A stretch of DNA of 39,913 bases, taken from NCBI GenBank assembly GCA_004299085.1, contig SCQV01000062.1, positions 1-39,913 of the forward strand. The letters run 5' to 3'. The translations under genes were made by a program, and so were the position numbers. Position 1 is the first letter of the stretch, and each line of letters starts with the position of its first letter. Under the pieces are notes generated by a model. The model had not been told where the DNA came from. It worked only from the letters and a program-made list of their open reading frames with translations, and ran no database searches. Positions 16,110 through 24,448 of the stretch are shown one piece after another. Source of the stretch: Chitinophagaceae bacterium (GTDB lineage: Bacteria > Bacteroidota > Bacteroidia > Chitinophagales > Chitinophagaceae).

Positions 16110-18551
16110 TTAACCCGGGATCGATGTCACTGAAGGAACATTCTCAATCAGTTTAATTCCTCTAACAGTCTTTAAAAATGAATCAGGTGTTACAGATATC
16201 GAATCTATCCCTTCCTGAACAAGGAACTGGGCAAAATCTGAAAAATCAGATGGACCCTGTCCACATATTCCAATTTTAACGTTATTCTTTTTCGCTGTTT
16301 TAATAAGGTTTGAGATCATCTTTTTTACTGCCGGGTTTCTTTCATCATATAGGTGAGCTACCAGGGAGGAATCTCTGTCAATTCCCAAGGTCAATTGTGT
16401 CAAATCATTAGACCCTATCGAAAACCCATCAATATGCCTGGCAAATTCATCGGCTAAAATTATATTGGAAGGGATTTCTGCCATTAAATATATCTCAAGA
16501 CCTCGTTCGCCCCTTTTCAACCCAAATTCTTCCATAACTTCTTTTACTTTAATCAATTCTTCTACCGTACGACAAAAAGGAATCATGACAATTACATTGT
16601 CTAGCCCCATCTTTTCCCTTACGATTTTAATGGCTTTGCATTCCATCCCGAAAGCATCTTTGTAAGTATCTTTGTAATACCTTGAAGCGCCTCTCCATCC
16701 AATCATTGGGTTTTCCTCTTTGGGTTCAAAGTGACTACCGCCCAACAAATTGGAATATTCATTGCTTTTGAAATCACTGAAGCGTACTATCACTTTATTA
16801 GGGTAGAAAGCGCTTGCAATTTTAGCAACGCCCTGGGATAATTTTTGAATAAAAAAATCTTCTTCACTTGTGAATCCCGCAATTCGGAACTCAATCTCCC
16901 TCGTCAGCTCCCGGTCATTCATTTCTCTATGCCGCAATAATGCCAAAGGATGAATCTGGATATAATTATTCATAATGAATTCTTCCCTGGCAAGGCCCAC
17001 CCCTTTACAAGGTAGATGAGAGAATTTGAAACATTGAGAGGGAGACGCCACATTTAAAAGGACCGGAGTTTGTATTGCTGGCAATTCACTCAAATCATAT
17101 TCCTCTTTAATGAAATTAATATTCCCGTTATAGACAACCCCTTCTTCTCCCTCAGCACAACTGACAGTAATATTTTGTTTCTCTTGTAACAGTTCAGTAG
17201 CATTACTACAACCCACTATGGCAGGGACTCCCAATTCCCGGGCGACTATAGCAGCATGGCAAGTGCGGCCTCCTTTATTAGTAATAATGGCCGAAGCAAT
17301 TTTCATGATGGGTTCCCAATCCGGATCAGTCATATCCGTCACTAAAACATCTCCCGCATTAAACTCTTTTCCTTCGATAACCCGCTTATCAAGGGAATAT
17401 AATATGTTTACATGGCCGCATGCAATTTTATTACCTACTGCAATGCCCTTTAAAATGATTTTATTACCCCTGTTCTGATCTTCCATTTTGTACTCGATAA
17501 TTTTGTCAATATCCTTTCTGGAATGAATGGTCTCGGGCCTTGCCTGTACTATAAAAAGCTTATTGCTTAATCCATCTATGGCCCATTCAACATCCATAGG
17601 TGTCCACTGCCCTTTTAGTTTTGTATAATAGTCTTCAATAAGTATTACCCAATTGGCAAGCTGAATAATTTGAGCATCCGAAAGACAGAACCTGCCCTGG
17701 GCTCCCTTTTCAGTAGGAATAATCCTAACCCGCTCGTCGGTTTTATCTCCATAAACCATCATCTTATCTTTTGCCCCCAATTTTTTTTCTATTATTGGTA
17801 CGAAGTTTTCCTTAAGAGTAGGCTTAAAGACAATAAATTCATCGGGAGAAACGGCGCCCTGAACGATCATTTCTCCCAATCCATAACTTCCGTTAATAAC
17901 AACCACCTCTTTAAATCCACTTTCAGGATCCAAACTGAACGCAACGCCGGATGCTCCAAGGTCACTTCGAACCATTTTTTGAATACAAACACTTAATCCA
18001 ATACTAAAATGATCATAGCCAAAGGTATGCCTGTAGCTAATCGCTCTGTCGGTAAATAAAGAGGCAAAACAATTCCGTACGGAATCCATTAAAGTTGCCG
18101 GGCCATGAATGTTCAAATAGGTCTCCTGCTGTCCCGCGAAAGAAGCATCCGGGAGATCTTCTGCAGTAGCAGAGGATCGCACGGCCACGTCTGTATAAAG
18201 CTGATTATAATTTTTTGATAAGCTGGTATATGCCTCAATAATGATTTCACTCATCTCTTTCGGGAAACGGCCATTTTGTAATAGAAGACGCGCCTGTTGG
18301 CCTTTACGCCTTAATGATTCAATATTATTGAAGTCAATGGTTTGAATGATATTTGCAATTTCTTTTTCAAAGTTGTTAAAACGAAGAAATTCCCTATATG
18401 CCTCTGATGTAATAACAAAGCCATCAGGAATATCCACCCCTGAATGAGTTAGGTGCTGGATCATTTCTCCTAAGGACGCATTTTTGCCTCCAACAATCTC
18501 GATATCGTTAATACCAACTTTACTCAGGGGAAGAATTAACCTATTACTCAT
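16110..18551 (-). CDS. ppsA: Phosphoenolpyruvate synthase
   Basis: Pyruvate,water dikinase of 813 aa: pyruvate + ATP + water gives PEP + AMP + phosphate, the entry step to gluconeogenesis from pyruvate. The domain order is normal. The ATP-binding domain (about 1-345) has GGKNASLGEM, SSATAEDLPDASFAGQQ and QARPET. The phosphohistidine domain has GGRTCHAAIVAREL, with His432 as the phosphorylated residue. The C-terminal PEP/pyruvate barrel ends with CGQGPSDFSDFAQFL. The start is placed at ATG 18551 (MSNRLILPLSK), where family similarity begins; the frame continues 17 codons upstream to 18602 without a better site. It is divergent from a pyruvate-releasing-type lyase gene, which suggests it recovers pyruvate made by this locus. 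A second, housekeeping copy elsewhere cannot be excluded. Confidence 0.95.
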   Translation of the reverse strand: MSNRLILPLSKVGINDIEIVGGKNASLGEMIQHLTHSGVDIPDGFVITSEAYREFLRFNNFEKEIANIIQTIDFNNIESLRRKGQQARLLLQNGRFPKEMSEIIIEAYTSLSKNYNQLYTDVAVRSSATAEDLPDASFAGQQETYLNIHGPATLMDSVRNCFASLFTDRAISYRHTFGYDHFSIGLSVCIQKMVRSDLGASGVAFSLDPESGFKEVVVINGSYGLGEMIVQGAVSPDEFIVFKPTLKENFVPIIEKKLGAKDKMMVYGDKTDERVRIIPTEKGAQGRFCLSDAQIIQLANWVILIEDYYTKLKGQWTPMDVEWAIDGLSNKLFIVQARPETIHSRKDIDKIIEYKMEDQNRGNKIILKGIAVGNKIACGHVNILYSLDKRVIEGKEFNAGDVLVTDMTDPDWEPIMKIASAIITNKGGRTCHAAIVARELGVPAIVGCSNATELLQEKQNITVSCAEGEEGVVYNGNINFIKEEYDLSELPAIQTPVLLNVASPSQCFKFSHLPCKGVGLAREEFIMNNYIQIHPLALLRHREMNDRELTREIEFRIAGFTSEEDFFIQKLSQGVAKIASAFYPNKVIVRFSDFKSNEYSNLLGGSHFEPKEENPMIGWRGASRYYKDTYKDAFGMECKAIKIVREKMGLDNVIVMIPFCRTVEELIKVKEVMEEFGLKRGERGLEIYLMAEIPSNIILADEFARHIDGFSIGSNDLTQLTLGIDRDSSLVAHLYDERNPAVKKMISNLIKTAKKNNVKIGICGQGPSDFSDFAQFLVQEGIDSISVTPDSFLKTVRGIKLIENVPSVTSIPG

Positions 18552-18605
18552 TTCAAAATCAGATAAGCTGTTATAAAAGAACAAAGCTATCATACTATTC
18601 AAATC

Positions 18606-18617
18606 TGATTAACGATT
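18606..18617. repeat. Third copy of TGATTAACGATT
   Basis: The 12-mer is identical to both arms of the inverted repeat at 9257-9316. It lies just upstream of the longest PEP synthase reading frame. It may be a shared regulator site or a piece of a dispersed repeat. Confidence 0.45.
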
Positions 18618-18635
18618 ATTATATAAGTTTATGAA

Positions 18636-18766
18636 ATTATTTTTCATTTGATATGCTTTATATAAGATGTTATTGTATTTATTAACCATTTATTCAAAGT
18701 TGATCCTCTCCATCATAATCCTGCTAAAATTATTTTTTAAATTCATCCGATTATTTTTCATGTGAT
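18636..18766. promoter_or_regulatory. Paired direct repeat in the ppsA/lyase divergent region
   Basis: ATTATTTTTCATTTGAT (18636-18652) and ATTATTTTTCATGTGAT (18750-18766) differ at one of 17 positions and sit 114 bp apart. One copy is close to each of the two divergent genes. A shorter match, TTTTTCATCTGAT, lies at 15956-15968, immediately upstream of the MFS gene. This is a candidate operator for a regulator of pyruvate-related genes; no binding protein is known. Confidence 0.4.
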
Positions 18767-18811
18767 GAATTAACATATTTATTTTCCATAGCTTGCAATC
18801 CATATCTGAAT

Positions 18812-19741
18812 ATGCAACCTCTAAAAAGTAACGAAATATTTGGTAGCTGGTGTACACTTTTATTACCCATAAACCCAGACAACTCGATTAACTTCTCAAA
18901 GCTTGAGTTAGAGATAGATGCCCTTATTTCGATGAAGGTTAACGGCATTTATTCTAACGGAACTGCCGGAGAATTTGATCTCCAGACAGAAGAAGAATTT
19001 GATAGAATCCAAGCTATTTTAGCTAAAAAATGCGAGGTGGCAGGAGTTCCTTTCCAGATCGGATGCAGTCATACCAGTCCGATTATTTCGTTGGAAAGAG
19101 TTAAAAGGTCTGCGCCACTGAAGCCGGGTGCAATTCAGGTAATTCTTCCTGACTGGTATCCACCTAACATGTATGAAATTATACAATATCTGAAAAGAAT
19201 GGCAGAGGCCGCATCTCCTGTTGGATTAGTTATTTATAATCCTCCCCACGCCAAGAAGATTTTACTGCCAGAAGATTATATGCAAATTATAAACGCCGGT
19301 ATTCCACTTTTGGGTTGTAAAGTGGCTGGCGGAGATGAAGTATGGTATGCTAAAATGAAAAGATTAGTTCCAGGTCTGTCGTTGTTTGTCGCCGGGCATA
19401 CTTTGGCAACAGGTTTCAAACTGGGGGCTCATGGATCGTATTCTAACGTAGCGTGTTTGAACCCACAAATAGCTCAGCAATGGTATGAGAGGATGAAATA
19501 CGACATTGAAAACGCTCTAAAATTAGAAAAAAGGATACAGGCGTTTATTCACCATGAAATCCTTCCCTTTATCACAGAAAGGAAAATCTCTTCTCAGGCT
19601 GTTGATAAATTTCTATCTGCACTAGGAGGCTGGACAGACATTGGGACACGAGTCCGTTGGCCTTATCAGGGCATTAATGAAAGCGAAATTATTCCGGTAC
19701 AAAAACGATGCAGGAAAACATTACCTGAATTTTTTAGTTGA
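18812..19741 (+). CDS. Dihydrodipicolinate synthase/N-acetylneuraminate lyase family protein
   Basis: Class I aldolase of 309 aa with the DapA/NanA fold. The Schiff-base lysine is Lys170 in LLGCKVAGG. The catalytic tyrosine is Tyr142 in VIYNPP. The pyruvate-carboxylate-binding loop is NGTAGEF (50-55 region; GTTGE in most members). Family members usually join or release pyruvate and an aldehyde: N-acetylneuraminate lyase, 2-keto-3-deoxygluconate aldolase, or dehydratases of 5-keto-4-deoxyglucarate. With three sialidase-fold genes nearby, a sialic-acid-like or 2-keto-3-deoxy acid lyase is plausible, but the active-site specificity residues cannot be settled by eye. It is the only plus-strand metabolic gene of the locus and is divergent from PEP synthase. 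Confidence 0.9.
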   Translation: MQPLKSNEIFGSWCTLLLPINPDNSINFSKLELEIDALISMKVNGIYSNGTAGEFDLQTEEEFDRIQAILAKKCEVAGVPFQIGCSHTSPIISLERVKRSAPLKPGAIQVILPDWYPPNMYEIIQYLKRMAEAASPVGLVIYNPPHAKKILLPEDYMQIINAGIPLLGCKVAGGDEVWYAKMKRLVPGLSLFVAGHTLATGFKLGAHGSYSNVACLNPQIAQQWYERMKYDIENALKLEKRIQAFIHHEILPFITERKISSQAVDKFLSALGGWTDIGTRVRWPYQGINESEIIPVQKRCRKTLPEFFS

Positions 19742-19895
19742 GAAAACGCTTCATGCTGCGTTATAAATACCCAGACGCCTTTGGTTACCAATCTTTCCTG
19801 TGAGAATATGGCAATGGGTTAAAGCTTATTCCGCCTTTGACCTTGTTATAAAAATATCCAAATTGTTTTTTGTCCACAAACTTTTTCAGATAATT
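19742..19895. other. Convergent gap between lyase and sialidase-fold gene
   Basis: A weak stem AACGC (19745-19749)/GCGTT (19758-19762) follows the lyase stop. ACAAAC (19876-19881)/GTTTGT (19899-19904), followed by CTTTTTATTT on the plus strand, could be a terminator for the lyase transcript that overlaps the end of the sialidase-fold gene. Nothing else is seen. Confidence 0.3.
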
Positions 19896-21080
19896 TTAGT
19901 TTGTCTTTTTATTTGTGTCTGTGGCCGGGGAAATTGGCTTAAGATCAACATGAATAAACCTACCCCATATTGCTTTTTCATTAGCACCCTTTGACCAATC
20001 TGCTCCCTGATCGGCAATTAAAAGCAACTTATTCCGCTTGACTTCGACTATTCCCGTATATCCTGTGGTTACCCCTTCATAGGTATTCAAATGAACATCC
20101 CATTTATAACCGCAACCATCCGTTGAAAAAGCCATTTTATCTCCCGGCCTGCCATAAGAAAGTGCTAATACGCCACTTTTCATTAACAGTAAATTTGGAT
20201 CAACACTCTCCGAAACAGAATCCGGAAGGCCCGGCAGGGGAACTGGTTTAGTCCATGTCAGCCCATTATCGTAAGAGCGGGACTGAAACAAAGGTAAGTA
20301 ACTGCCCATCCGCATTATACAGAGAATGGAACCATCCCGTACCCTGGTAAAATTGGGTTCACAATAACCCTGTGGGTTTTTAAGTCCCCGATCCGGAATA
20401 CCCGATGCAACAGTTGCTATAATATTCCAAGTCTTACAGTTATCAATAGACTTTACCCAAACAACCCGATACTTCTTGTCACCTTCCAATTGGCCATACA
20501 TAACCCCCTGGATAGAGCCATCTTTCATTACCATCATACCACGATGAAAAAGCATGCTGCCCCAAATTCCTTTAGTTGTGGTGAATGGATGGCCTTCAAG
20601 GGCATTAACCGTACCTTCACGTCTTTGCCATGTATTTCCTTTATCAACGGAAGTCCAATAAACCATCTTTTCTTTTAAGGGGGATTCAGGATAGGTAAAA
20701 TATACTACCCCATATAAAATATGGTCTTTTTGAAACATGGAAGTCAGATAAAAATCTTCATTAGTTATTTTCTTGTCCCATGTTTTTCCATTATTGCGGG
20801 AGATCATCATAGCATCAACCGGGGAGGCAACCACAGCATCAGAATGTTCACTGTATGATATAAATATATTCTTGCCAAATTTATAAACAAAGGGGAACTG
20901 ACGTTCCTTGCCATCTTTGGAGATATCAATCGTAAAGCGGGGGCCTAATACGATTTTACTATTTTGGACATCTGCCATGTTCTTTGCCGCACTTCCTTGA
21001 TTATTAGAATTATTCTGTGCATAGGCCGATATAGCAAGTAAGGAGATTGCTATATAAATTACAAAAGATTTAATATTCAT
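19896..21080 (-). CDS. Divergent sialidase-fold (Asp-box) secreted protein
   Basis: A 394-aa beta-propeller protein with a signal peptide (about 1-21, ending ISAYAQ). Asp-box-like motifs include SRNNGKTWD, TSVDKGNTWQ, KSIDNCKTWN and RSYDNGLTWTKP. The FRIP motif and a clear arginine triad are not visible, although CEPNFTRVRDGSILCIMRM contains one conserved-type Arg. It shares this TEP/CEP...LC.MR layout with the 446-aa protein at 23039-24379, so the two form a subgroup distinct from the canonical GH33 enzyme at 32-1192. It is the last gene of the SusC operon, 92 bp after the 592-aa protein gene. It is likely secreted to the periplasm and may bind or cut a non-sialic acidic sugar; activity is unproven. 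Confidence 0.82.
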   Translation of the reverse strand: MNIKSFVIYIAISLLAISAYAQNNSNNQGSAAKNMADVQNSKIVLGPRFTIDISKDGKERQFPFVYKFGKNIFISYSEHSDAVVASPVDAMMISRNNGKTWDKKITNEDFYLTSMFQKDHILYGVVYFTYPESPLKEKMVYWTSVDKGNTWQRREGTVNALEGHPFTTTKGIWGSMLFHRGMMVMKDGSIQGVMYGQLEGDKKYRVVWVKSIDNCKTWNIIATVASGIPDRGLKNPQGYCEPNFTRVRDGSILCIMRMGSYLPLFQSRSYDNGLTWTKPVPLPGLPDSVSESVDPNLLLMKSGVLALSYGRPGDKMAFSTDGCGYKWDVHLNTYEGVTTGYTGIVEVKRNKLLLIADQGADWSKGANEKAIWGRFIHVDLKPISPATDTNKKTN

Positions 21081-21172
21081 TTCTTTTTGTTTATAATTGG
21101 TACACCATTCCTTTTCATCAAAAAATAATACATCAAGTTTATATTCCAGATAAAAAGAATCGGGAAAAACTA

Positions 21173-22951
21173 TTACTTAAGTTTGAAGGTTACAACGTGA
21201 GCCAACGAAACAACCATATGCTGGTCATTGTCCTCATCATTTTGGCCTAAAGGTATTCGAAGATCACGAATCCAGGCAACGATACGAGTTTGAATACGAG
21301 CATCCACCACCATGCCTGTACTTTGATCAACCCACTGTTCTCGCTCGAACAAAAGCTTGCCTCCATGCTTAGAAAAGAATTCGTAATTGGAGCCATTAAC
21401 GAGACGAGTTTCTTCTTCGGGTAATAAATCTTTAATTGTGACACCCAGCTTATCAAGCCAAAAATCGCCTGAAGCTCGTAATAGCCTACAATGGTGTCCT
21501 CTAAATACCGTATCACCTACATAAGTTTTTTCCATTGGCACCTTTCTTATTGGAGCCAGGTCAGAACCCCGAAGAATAGGAATGCGTAATGTTTCAATTG
21601 TTTTCCAATGATCACCTGGACGGATGCCATCCACAGGTAACAAGGCTGCAATTACTGGCACATCCGGTGCTAGCCATTTAGCCCTTTCGCCTGTAGCATA
21701 AAGATGACTAACTTTTCCTTGACGACTTACCACGAACTTTATGTTTTGTGAGGTATCATTGTGGTGTGTTGAGCCAAACTGCCACTTAAAGTCTTGAATC
21801 TTTGCTTCCACCTTATGAGCATCTTCCTCATTTTTCCCTTTTACGGCTAAGTTCAAATTTGCCGTTGCTTTATAATAGGGCAGGGTATTATATTTTGATG
21901 GATAAAAGGGTTTATAATGTGGTTTCGAAATTTTAGATAATGAATTCTCTATTGGTATATCCTGTACTCCAACCTCAGTTATCTCATAATTCCAAGATTT
22001 GCCAACAGACAACTGAGGTGGCTTCACCCCTCTGTCTGGTTTAAGATATTGAAACAATTGAACAAGAACTCGCTGGTTGTTATCCCACGGCCGGGATATA
22101 TTTCCTGTCCAAGTACCCGTATCTCCACATAAGATAACCTTTCCTTTTCCATATCGAACCATCACTATGCCAGGTCCTTTCACATGGGCATCGGAGTAAC
22201 CTGGATCAGAATATACATTCATAAGTACTTCAGGGTGTATTGCAGCCGGTAAAATCTTTAAAGTACACCCGCCCCCATAGTGAAAAACAGGTACATCATA
22301 AAAATACGGCGCCTCATCGCCGACTTGAATGTCGGAAGCATGAGTATTGTCGTTATTCCAATCAAGCCCAAACCCCCTCATCAGCTTACGTATTTGGATT
22401 TCTTCAAAACTTTCAGACAAATTATCACCTCCATTGATAGTTACCATCAGACTACCTCCATCTTTGACGAAACGACGAAGGACATCAATTTCGTTATCAC
22501 TAATAATTTTCGCCGATGGAATAATTTTCGGGTTATCCGGATTTATCATTATCACAGCATCCGTATGAGAAAGCGATGACTCAGAAAATGGAACTTCAGT
22601 CATTGAAATGGCAAACTCTTTGGATAATGCTATAAAGACCGGATCGAAAGAATTAGTATGGACAAAATCATTCCACGCATAGCGACCAGAATTATTTTTC
22701 CATCCTCCTGTAACCATATCAAGGTCGCCTATTTTGAGAGTAGGTTTATGATGGTGATAATAATCAAAAAGCAAGCGGATAGCTGGAGCGCATCCAGGGC
22801 TATATAGATTTGGCGCTAATAAAGTAGTATCCTGGTTTTGTGAGCTAATTTCAGAGCTTTTCAGTATATTCTGGCTTTCCACCTGGCTTACACAAAAAAG
22901 ACATACCAAAAAGATAAAACATCCGGATTTAATTCTTGTGTTGATATTCAT
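21173..22951 (-). CDS. Secreted two-part protein: DUF4350/GATase-like N-terminal half, unknown C-terminal half
   Basis: A 592-aa protein with a signal peptide (about 1-26). The start is taken at ATG 22951, as the 11 extra codons upstream to 22984 would bury the signal. Residues about 45-310 resemble the DUF4350/class I glutamine-amidotransferase-like fold: FVKDGGSLMVTINGGDN is the typical loop after a strand, and VMVRYGKGKVILCGDTGTWTG closes the domain. No amidotransferase Cys-His-Glu triad is evident, so it is more likely a binding domain. The C-terminal half (about 330-592) is beta-rich and I do not recognise it. The gene lies between two sialidase-fold genes in the SusCD operon, so it probably acts on, or holds, the same extracellular glycan. 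Confidence 0.75.
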   Translation of the reverse strand: MNINTRIKSGCFIFLVCLFCVSQVESQNILKSSEISSQNQDTTLLAPNLYSPGCAPAIRLLFDYYHHHKPTLKIGDLDMVTGGWKNNSGRYAWNDFVHTNSFDPVFIALSKEFAISMTEVPFSESSLSHTDAVIMINPDNPKIIPSAKIISDNEIDVLRRFVKDGGSLMVTINGGDNLSESFEEIQIRKLMRGFGLDWNNDNTHASDIQVGDEAPYFYDVPVFHYGGGCTLKILPAAIHPEVLMNVYSDPGYSDAHVKGPGIVMVRYGKGKVILCGDTGTWTGNISRPWDNNQRVLVQLFQYLKPDRGVKPPQLSVGKSWNYEITEVGVQDIPIENSLSKISKPHYKPFYPSKYNTLPYYKATANLNLAVKGKNEEDAHKVEAKIQDFKWQFGSTHHNDTSQNIKFVVSRQGKVSHLYATGERAKWLAPDVPVIAALLPVDGIRPGDHWKTIETLRIPILRGSDLAPIRKVPMEKTYVGDTVFRGHHCRLLRASGDFWLDKLGVTIKDLLPEEETRLVNGSNYEFFSKHGGKLLFEREQWVDQSTGMVVDARIQTRIVAWIRDLRIPLGQNDEDNDQHMVVSLAHVVTFKLK

Positions 22952-23038
22952 AATTAAAGGATCAGAAATTATCAATAGAAACAATTACACTAGCTTTCGT
23001 TATACGTGTCTAATCATGAGGGTGTTTTGGTCAACCGT

Positions 23039-24379
23039 TTATTGGTTGGGGGTAACCTCGACTTCGCGTACTTTAATAGCTTTTCTAATTGCACCTTTCT
23101 TATTCTGATATTCAAAATCAGAGTATATAATAAGAAAGCTATTTTTACCTGTAGCCAGCAGTCCTGTATAACCACAAGAAACTGCCCCTTCGCCCTCCTT
23201 ATATGGTAACATCTCAAACGGGTCTGTCCATTCATCTCCTTTCCCATCAAGGCTAAAGCGTAATTGGACCCCTGGCCGGCCAGAAGAAAGTACTATAACT
23301 CCATTGCCTAATTGTAAAAGACGAGGTAATACTCCATTTGAGGTAAAAGGTTTGGGCACACTCCAAGAAACGCCTTCATCTTTTGAGTAACTGAGGTACA
23401 TGGGACTATTTCCAAATCCATCAGTGGTTCGCATCACACATAGAAAAATTCCATTAGAAAGAATGATGAATGCAGGTTCCGTATAACCAAGGTTTATTCG
23501 CTTATTTCCATTTGAATCTACGCTTAAATCTGGTGTGTAAGGAATCCTTCCTTGGACATTCCAAGTATGGCCATCATCCGTTGAACGATAGAAAAATACT
23601 CCGGACGGGGTAACCTCATTATAATCTCCCATCTTAAAGCCTGGATAAATCCCCGTAATGATAGATCTATCCGGGGCTACCTGCATATCCCCCCACCAAA
23701 CTACTGGAAACAGGCCCGATTCACTATAACGAACTGCCATAGAGTCATTGAGGGTAGCATGTTCAGAAATCCATTTTGTCTCTCCTTTAGGCAAACGTTG
23801 AATGTAAACGCCTTGAAGACTTGCAGGTAATTGATTAATCCGATAAAAAGTAAACTTTCTTCTACCAACTTCTTTTGAAATCGGACTCGGAAGATGAAGT
23901 GAATCTACTTTGAGAGCCGAAGGAGTAAATATCTTAATTCGATCTCCATCTGGTAAAATTAACCCTCCTCCGATAGGAATGTCTCCTTCAGTGGGAGTCC
24001 AAGACTTGCCCCCATCTTTAGAAACAGCATAACCTCGCCCTCCATGCCCATAACTCTCTACTGCATCAGCAGCCATATTCCATGTTGCTACTAATGTATT
24101 ATCCACACTACGATAGATAGTTGGGAATTGAAAATATCCCCATTTTTCTGGTTTAGAAGCTACGCTTACAACAACCGGATCATATAGCTTTACTTTCAGG
24201 ATATGCTTATCCTGCCTTAAATAATCAACCACGACTCCGTTATATGCAGGAATTCCAGGAGTCACGCTATTTGATGCATCCAATCCTTTTTCATTCCATT
24301 GCAAAGTCGTAAATCCTCTGTGTGAAAGTATATTGCACCCTAATGAGAAGATGCATATTAATATAATAAGCCTTTTCAT
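23039..24379 (-). CDS. Sialidase-fold (Asp-box) secreted protein or lipoprotein
   Basis: A 446-aa beta-propeller protein. The N-terminus MKRLIILICIFSLGC could be a lipoprotein signal with Cys15 as lipid anchor, although the -3 residue is not ideal. Asp boxes are visible at SKDGGKSWTP, RSTDDGHTWN and SYSKDEGVSWSVP. An R-x-P-type start motif is absent; the equivalent stretch reads FQFPTIYRSVDNTLVATW. TEPAFIILSNGIFLCVMRT carries one conserved-type Arg and Glu. It resembles the 394-aa protein at 19896-21080 more than the GH33 enzyme at 32-1192. It follows SusD by 69 bp, the position usually held by the first surface enzyme or glycan-binding protein of a polysaccharide utilisation operon. Confidence 0.82.
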   Translation of the reverse strand: MKRLIILICIFSLGCNILSHRGFTTLQWNEKGLDASNSVTPGIPAYNGVVVDYLRQDKHILKVKLYDPVVVSVASKPEKWGYFQFPTIYRSVDNTLVATWNMAADAVESYGHGGRGYAVSKDGGKSWTPTEGDIPIGGGLILPDGDRIKIFTPSALKVDSLHLPSPISKEVGRRKFTFYRINQLPASLQGVYIQRLPKGETKWISEHATLNDSMAVRYSESGLFPVVWWGDMQVAPDRSIITGIYPGFKMGDYNEVTPSGVFFYRSTDDGHTWNVQGRIPYTPDLSVDSNGNKRINLGYTEPAFIILSNGIFLCVMRTTDGFGNSPMYLSYSKDEGVSWSVPKPFTSNGVLPRLLQLGNGVIVLSSGRPGVQLRFSLDGKGDEWTDPFEMLPYKEGEGAVSCGYTGLLATGKNSFLIIYSDFEYQNKKGAIRKAIKVREVEVTPNQ

Positions 24380-24448
24380 TTTAAAATAATTTATGAGCTA
24401 GTCTAATATAAATACTTATACTTTTTAGTGCATGCATAGATTAAATAT

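Noticed and set aside
19800-19994. A 64-codon plus-strand frame
   Set aside because: It overlaps the 3' end of the sialidase-fold gene on the other strand and has no recognisable features.
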